Below, piece by piece: positions 57,845 to 64,000 of a stretch of DNA of 64,000 nucleotides; the first letter of the stretch is position 1; each line of letters begins with the position of its first letter. Source of the stretch: Isoetes taiwanensis (lineage: Eukaryota > Streptophyta > Lycopodiopsida > Isoetales > Isoetaceae); assembly GCA_021234155.1 (NCBI GenBank), contig JAJEKV010000190.1:1-64000 (forward strand), given 5' to 3'. The notes under the pieces are model-generated. The model made no database searches and was not told the origin of the DNA. It saw only the letters and a program-made list of their open reading frames with translations. Position numbers and translations under genes: made by a program.

Positions 57845-57969
57845 TGGTTGTATTGGCAAGCTGCATACACTGACCCTAGAACAAAACTTCGTTATGTAAA
57901 TGCTGAGTTTTTCAAAAGAATCGAGCCCTCTCTCGATGAACTTGTGCAAGGCTATTTATATCTTGAGAG
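57845..57969 (+). pseudogene. Captured exon of INO80C/IES6, copy in right LTR
   Basis: It has the same exon, splice borders and length (125 bases) as the copy at 47078-47202. The two differ at CAG sites: ATCAGAGCC and CTCAGATG in the left copy read ATCGAGCC and CTCGATG here, changing ALSDEL to PSLDEL. About 130 bases downstream, after TGTTCAG, sequence near 58098 could be the next exon (the R-N-A-A-V-V-L end of the protein), but the frame is not clean. Confidence 0.62.
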
Positions 57970-60004
57970 GTATTTTAATAGAACTCGAGCAACCTTTAGC
58001 ATTTACAATGTTCTAAGTTTGTTTGAACACTATTTAAAAAATTATTTTGTTCTCATTCAATACCAGCTTAATTGGAAGCATTTGACAACATGTTCAGAGG
58101 TCGCAGCATTGTTTTTCTTAACGGAATAACAAGTTCCAAATCAAAACAAATTTTCAATCCTTTGCAAGTATCCTTCCGGGTTTGAAATGGTTTTAACATG
58201 AATTGCTTTTTGGAAAATAGAGGCATAACTTCATTCCTTGAGAAGTAAGGCCATGCCGAAGTTGTGACTAACAATTACATTCTCAGAAATGCTCGCTTCC
58301 TCGCCCCACGGGCCAGACAAATTGGAGGAGACGCCTAGAGCGTAACAATAAAAAGTACCTGTGTATGTTCCCATGGAGTCGTGGTTACATGGATTACTTC
58401 TCCTATGATCGATTAGTTCTCGGACTAAATCGATAGACTAGGAAACATTCATATAATTCATGTCCATATCTCCATTCCGGGTTTTAATTACACTCATAAT
58501 ATCGCATTTATTCTAACTCATGGGAACCGTATGTTCCTATCGTATGTCCTGTGAATGCATAAATCATAATATCGCGTATCTATTCTAATCTATTTCAGCT
58601 CGCCATCGATTTCTTTTCCTATTATTTCGCTTAAGGGGATGTGACGCCCCTACCGCATAATGTGCCCCCACCGTGATACAAAACAGAGTTCATCCCCCAT
58701 ACCACCTCCATGCTAATACAGGCTCCTCCACATGACACCGCAACCGGACGGGTTCCAAAAGTGGGAAGAGTGGAAGGGTCATTGCACCCCGCCTCCCCTC
58801 AGGCCTACCTAGTCAGCTGGAAGCGCAAAACATACATGTCAAGAGCACATACATCAACATCATATGACCATCACGGCGATGGTCCTCCACATATCCCGAT
58901 AGACAAAGACCAAAGACATCACATAGGGAATCCTACCCAAGGCTCGACTCAAAGGGATGATGACGGCTTTGGTCTCCGTGAGTTCATTGCGCATGTAATT
59001 CATGGCAATGGATTTACCGGGTATATGAACATGGCTTAGGGTTGTCCACTCCATCCGCCCGTGCACACTTTGCGTAGTAGGTGAAAAGTGTTGGGACTCG
59101 ATCAGAGTTCACGGACACATAGCCAATGTGGCTATTCCTCGGTTTCATCTCCCCAGCCCGATAGCGTGTAGGGATCTCTCCCTCCGAGATCTACATGCCG
59201 ACTAAGGTGACTAGAGGGCCACCGCCTCAGATTCGACTTGAACTCAATGGAAGGTCATATCCACCACCACTCAGTGCAATGAGCCCATGCCTTGCCCACA
59301 CGCAGCTGGCAAGCCATTGACCTAGTCACAATGATCCCCCGGAGCACTAACACACCATAGGGATCGCTCAAGAGTCGAACACCTAACCTCCTTATAAGCC
59401 GCCTCGCCCCTTCACCCACAAACTGTGTGTGGCTCTTGTGCACAGTCAAGATCTATAGTGTGCTAGAGAGGCTAATCTAGGAGCATCTACTACCAAGCTT
59501 TAGGGTCTCTACCCCTTCCCAATACAAGGAGTTCACAGAGATACATCATCCATATACATATCACGTAAGAACTAAAGAACAAGATCTAATCTATATCATA
59601 GAGTTAGGTTCTTTAGTTAGAATCACATCTAGAGTTCTAGAGGGCTGCTATGGGCAATTTAAGAGGCTAAACCTAATGATTCGATGGTCAAAATGGGGTT
59701 TAGACTACTAAATTGCCTAAATACCTGATCCTTGAGTTCCTCCTCCCGACTAACTCACCATCCCGCTGAAATGCTCAATCAAGGAAAACTAATGATGCGC
59801 TTCTCTGCATTTAGTTCTGGGAGGCGGCTTTGGCTCTTGAGGCAGCCAAAACAGGGCTCTAAAACCCTAGAAACTAAAAAAATGGGCAAGTTAGGGTTCT
59901 CCTACTTAAATAGACAAGGGGTGGTTAGGGTTTCCAATTATCCCCTTTAGGCATGTGGGATAATTGGGGAAAAGGGCCCACTTGCCTTTAAGGGCTAGGG
60001 TGCC

Positions 60005-60195
60005 AAATGTGCCCACATGGAAATGTAGGCACCCAAATGTGCTCACATGGAAATGTGTGCACAAATGAATGTGTACATTGGAAAATGTGCACATTAATTG
60101 CACCTATGGGTATGGGCCCACTTGGCATCAAGTGGCCACATGGAAATGTGTGCCCACATTAATGTGTACATTGGAAAATGTGCACATTAATACTA
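60005..60195. repeat. ACATGGAAATGTG / AAATGTGCACATT short-repeat cluster in right LTR
   Basis: It has the same order of words as in the left LTR. It lies near the start of the element's 5' LTR in element orientation, where regulatory repeats are often found. Confidence 0.8.
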
Positions 60196-60333
60196 ATGCA
60201 CATTCTAGCAAGTTGCCCCCCAGGGGCTACCCACTTGGTTACACGCTACGCATTACGCCGTACGGGTGGCGGGTACGCTGACGCGGCGCAGAAATATACG
60301 CCCCGGAGCGTGATATCGCGGCTGAACGCCACA

Positions 60334-62450
60334 ACTTCCCCAAATCATCGATATACCATCTCAACTTTGTTTTGTATTTCTAAATCCAATAGCTAACATG
60401 TAGCCCTCGCCATATATACTCTCCCTTATCCGCTTTTATACATCCGCTTGTCATTGTTGGGCATTCCCGACAATGTTCCATTAATGGCAAACATGAGCTT
60501 TGTCCGATGGCTCATGTTCTTTGCAAGGTTGTTCTTCCTATAGTTGTTGCTAATCCTTTCAATAAACTTAGGTAATTTTCATTAGGAAAATTTCTATAGA
60601 ACTATTTCTATAGAAAGAGTTAATTGACGACGCTGTAAAGCCTAAATCAAGATTTTTACAAGACATCTCAGATATAGTCGCTGTTAATCCTTTCAATAAA
60701 CTCGTAATTTTTTGAGCTTGTTTTTCTACCGATAGATACATATGCCATATGCAACAAGGTTAATGCAGATTCGATCACACCATTCCTGTAATTCCCAATA
60801 TTTGCTGCGTGAAAAGCAATTTGATTGTAACTATAATCTATACCTCATGAATCCGTAAGTTAGAAGTAAGAAAGAGATCCCGTGGCCTCGCATGAAGGAA
60901 GTGTGATGGCAATGGACATTTGTTTTGTTATTCGGGTAATGTTTAGGATCTTGTGAAAATATATCGAAAATGGATGGTTAGGTTAATGTGAAAACTTTCA
61001 CGTGATACGCTCGTGATACTTTGCTCTTCCCTATGTGTTCAATGGTTCTACATCATGGAGGAAGGTAAATAACTCGCCTTAAAACCCATTTTCCTTTCTG
61101 CCTAATAAAATAGTGTGTATTTGTAGGGGAACGACATGTTTCAAATGCTTGTTTGTAGGCGCAGGATCCCACAGTGTATTGTTGATGGTATATTACCTTC
61201 TTTAAAAGTTTCATTATATTTACCGCTTTCATATCTTGCTTTTTGTGGAGCCATAACTTTATAAACAACATAAAATGAGAGAGTAGAAACTAATCTTTAG
61301 TTCTATCCATTAGCATCAAGGAAAAGAACCTTCGTGGGCATTGCCGGTGTTTGTGCTAGCATAGTGACCTACTATTAAGATTGGCATCCTTGCATGCCTA
61401 AGGTGTAGTCTTGTTAGTCTAATTTACAAAAACCTGGCCTTGTTTAAAGGACCACCACGCTGTAACTCTAGGATGGACGACTCATTGTGCTATGCGTAAT
61501 AATTGCCTCAAACATAGCTTTATATGATTAGTCAAAGGCATTTATCTTTTGGAATGTTGGGTGACATATTCTCTTATATGAGGTGGAGTCCTACATGGGT
61601 GCATGTTAAAGCCTTTACTCATGCAATGAGAGTCAAGTCAAGTTCACAGGATGAAAGAGAGACCACAATGAGAGGAATCACTTTGGCAGCTTCCATTATT
61701 GTTTAGCTTTAGGATAAAACCTAGATGTAGATTTGCAAATGACAGAGACTAGATATATGTTCCATCCTGCTTATAACTTTCCATTGGGCGCATTGTTTGT
61801 CCATTCTTGCATGACCAGCTTATCACTAAACGCTTGGCATGGATTGAGTTGCTCCTCAACCATTGAAGCTCCAAATTTGATGCTTGATGATACCGGGACA
61901 CACCTCGAGTCAAGAACACTATTGTGAGTGCAATTTCAAGCCAAGCAAGGAGTTAAGAGCACGCAGTAGCCTTTTGCTTAATGTAATTGAGGGAGGTGAA
62001 AAGTTCTAAGGTGGTTTCTTGATGTGTCACAAGAGCTATAGTCCCGGCATAAAAGATATATATATTTTGGCAGGATGGTACTTCGGGTGCTTAAAGACAA
62101 TTTTGAGTTTATTGTCTCTAGAGATGTAGGGAATCACTAGAGTAAATTTAAATTAAATCAATATCCATTGAGATTCATGAGGGAATACATTTGTACCAAA
62201 GAATTTGTCCCAAATTAAACCTCAATTAGGGCCATGCCCGAAGTTATCCCATTTTTATCTAATTGGGTGCGCGCTAGTGGCAAAAAGGATGTAAAAACAA
62301 GGTGTTGTCTAAGGATGGGTTGCCCTCGCTTGAGCATGCTACAAATAGGAATCGTTAAAACCAGCCCAAAGCAAAAATTATAAATTTGATTACTTTGTAT
62401 AGAATCACAAATTCCTTGTTTTGGTTTGTTTCGGAAAGTCTTTCATGCTT
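60334..62450. other. Intergenic DNA
   Basis: No gene is recognised. GTTGTTGCTAATCCTTTCAATAAACT or a variant occurs at about 60541 and 60680, giving a small duplication. A protein-like frame at 61524-61706 (ILSFGMLGDIFSYMRWSP-like) is isolated. Confidence 0.4.
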
Positions 62451-62453
62451 TTT

Positions 62454-62560
62454 GGTTGCCCCTAAGGGGCAAGCCCCTCATTGAGGGTTTTGTGGCATAT
62501 TCTAGGTAAATCTTAATATGCCAATGACTACTCCAAACCTATCATAGGTCAGAAAATATC
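62454..62560 (+). repeat. Third copy of the dispersed palindromic motif
   Basis: GGTTGCCCCTAAGGGGCAAG (62454-62473) is followed by CCCCTCATTGAGGG, TTTTGTGGCATATTCTAGG and AATATGCC. The other copies show matching steps, for example GGCATATCC...GGCATATGCC after 46117. Confidence 0.55.
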
Positions 62561-63870
62561 GGGTTGCCCTTTGTAGTTGGAGAGGCACTCTTTGAAGCCC
62601 CAAACCCTGCTCCCTTTGCTCAGATTCAAGAACATCAAACAATTGTGGTAAGCCTTGCAAGACAAAGATTCTCAAGGCCTTATGGATAGGGTTTCTTTGT
62701 AGAATAGCAAGGCAATCCGCGCCTACCTACTTTTGCACTAGCCCCATGTTTTTCATCATTGACAGCTTTATTCAAGCTTATGTAGATTGATAAGCTCCCA
62801 AATCAGCATATCCATTATTTTAGAAAAAGACCTCGTTATCTTGAATCTATCTCCGGTTTTAAAATCGATGGAAATTTGTCGCTTGAAGAAAGGGTAGAAG
62901 ATTGCTCGAGTTCCGTGACAAAGAAACAAAATTTTCCAACATTTTTAGATTCCGCAACCCCTCGCTTAGGAAAGCTAAATTTTATACCGAAAGCAAGCTG
63001 AAAAAATAACAGCCCTACATGTAGTTTAGGGCTCCAATCTCCAAGCAGCAATAAAAGCAGAAAAGGCCCCCAGAAACAACCTACATCGGGCTATAAGCAT
63101 GGTCGAGCTCTGAGAAGGCAAAGTGCAAGCCTCTTTGCTTCGCGGCCCTAAAATCTGTTGTATTTAGGAAGCAAAATCAAATAATGTCTTTATGCTTTGT
63201 TAGGCAATGCATTCGGCAGATCATTGCCGCAGATGGGGATGTACCATGATCAAACTTGCCTTAAGAGCCGAGATCCATTATAGAATTATCGAACCGCCAC
63301 GAAATACGCTTTTCCCTATCCACTTCACATCAAAAAAGGTATCGCCTCACAGAATTATCTTCTTAACCCTCGAGCCGCTTTTCCCTTGCAAACATCTCAG
63401 ATATGTACAATGCCATCCGCTTCAACATATTCGCCCGCCAGTACCTTGCTTCCTAGAAATGAACACGAGCCCAAAAAATACAAGCAACACGATGGAAAAA
63501 TATGAAGATGCATTGCCACACCCACTCATTCCCCGTGGGAGCTCCATCGCCATTCGACCGGCCGGAGTTTCATCCGGCAGAGGGGGGCCATGCATCAAAA
63601 CAAAGTAAAACAGGAGAAAATGGACTAAAGGATGAAAGCCCACGGGCAAAGTGGCAATTGTTCGATTTTGTAATAGATGCATTATCCGGGTCCATTCAAG
63701 TTTATTTGGCATGCTATTTGCATAAGGTGCACACATAAGATGCACACATCCACCCACATTGTACATTCCACAACCCCTCACAACCTTCTATAATTGTAGG
63801 GATTTAATAACATCTACTTCCATTATGTCATGACAAGATTCCGGGTTAAATTAGCTTAACCCATTACATT
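62561..63870. other. Intergenic DNA, no supported gene
   Basis: Overlapping open frames on both strands (133 codons at 63207-63608 plus; 119 codons at 63781-63422 minus) have no recognised domain and exclude each other over part of their length. I see no splice-site pattern that would favour one. Confidence 0.4.
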
Positions 63871-63875
63871 TTTAC

Positions 63876-64000
63876 ATTAAACCTTTTAACAACCTTGAAC
63901 ATTACCTCATTCAAGTGTTATGAATCAAGGAATTTAAACAAAGAGTTGTAACTAGATTGAACCTTTAACAACCTTGGAATATTACCTCATTCAAGTGTTA
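63876..64000 (+). repeat. Direct repeat at the window edge, about 79-base period
   Basis: CCTTTTAACAACCTTGAACATTACCTCATTCAAGTGTTA-type sequence at about 63882-63921 returns at 63961-64000 and runs off the window, so the number of units is unknown. Confidence 0.75.

Larger units (their letters stand above)
46658..60333 (-). mobile_element. Giant LTR retrotransposon derivative (LARD-like), 13.7 kb
   Basis: Two direct repeats of about 2.9 kb (46658-49592 and 57429-60333) begin TGCTTGAACG and end GAACGCCACA on the plus strand, so each is bounded by TG and CA. Next to the first repeat, the minus strand reads AAGGTGGGGAGAA directly before TGTGGCGTT, an excellent Ty3-type polypurine tract. This fixes the element on the minus strand. 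The 7.8-kb interior shows charged, gag-like coding remnants but no recognisable protease, reverse transcriptase, RNase H or integrase, so it would depend on a partner element. A tRNA primer site next to the other LTR is not convincing. Candidate target duplications (TTTCA and ACTTC) do not agree. Confidence 0.78.
57429..60333 (-). repeat. LTR of the giant element, right copy (5' LTR in element orientation)
   Basis: It matches the left LTR in order and content and is about 30 bases shorter. It carries the second INO80C-like exon at 57845-57969. In element orientation, transcription would start within this copy and run leftward; no TATA box could be placed with confidence. Confidence 0.85.

Noticed and set aside
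63207-63781. Genes of 133 codons (plus) and 119 codons (minus)
   Set aside because: They overlap on opposite strands, have no recognised motif and no splice context; neither can be preferred.

Overview
The window looks like nuclear DNA of a land plant with a large, repeat-rich genome. It holds a degenerate Ty1/copia element, a giant Ty3-type LTR element, non-LTR reverse transcriptase remnants, a DUF7869 (transposase-like) pseudogene, long AT-rich intergenic stretches and one split gene with GT-AG introns. I see no bacterial operon, CRISPR array, rRNA gene or complete tRNA gene. The lineage cannot be fixed from the sequence; DUF7869 genes are, from memory, frequent in bryophytes, lycophytes and ferns, but that is only a hint.

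Layout. 0.4-10 kb: a tandem array of about 1.5-kb units rich in TTCTAGAA and AATCTAAGG words. A copia element (775-6166) appears to sit at a unit boundary, and the array ends in an inverted arm. 10-11 kb: an unidentified coding relic. 12.4-17.6 kb: three head-to-tail 1.75-kb monomers, each with a foldback. 20.6-22.6 kb: a direct duplication. 26.7-28.1 kb: a degenerate charged, gag-like block on the minus strand. 28.3-31 kb: short degenerate repeats. 31.2-34.1 kb: DUF7869 pseudogene. 35.6-36.7 kb: the one convincing host gene, a calcineurin-B/CHP-like EF-hand protein (minus strand, five exons). 37-42.4 kb: quiet single-copy-looking DNA with small tandem repeats and possible exons. 42.7-44.5 kb: GC-rich non-LTR reverse transcriptase (minus strand). 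46.66-60.33 kb: a 13.7-kb LTR element on the minus strand with 2.9-kb LTRs, a charged gag-like interior and no visible pol. Each of its LTRs carries, antisense to the element, what looks like an exon of the INO80 subunit gene INO80C/IES6 (YL1_C domain). 60.3-64 kb: intergenic.

Base-level quality is uneven. Paired repeat copies disagree again and again exactly at CAG/CTG, and these trinucleotides are scarce in the repeats but ordinary near 19-20.5 kb and 35.5-42 kb. This fits miscalling or loss at CHG-methylated sites, so many apparent frameshifts in the transposons may not be real. The genes here do not form a pathway; the window is one host gene embedded in layered mobile DNA.
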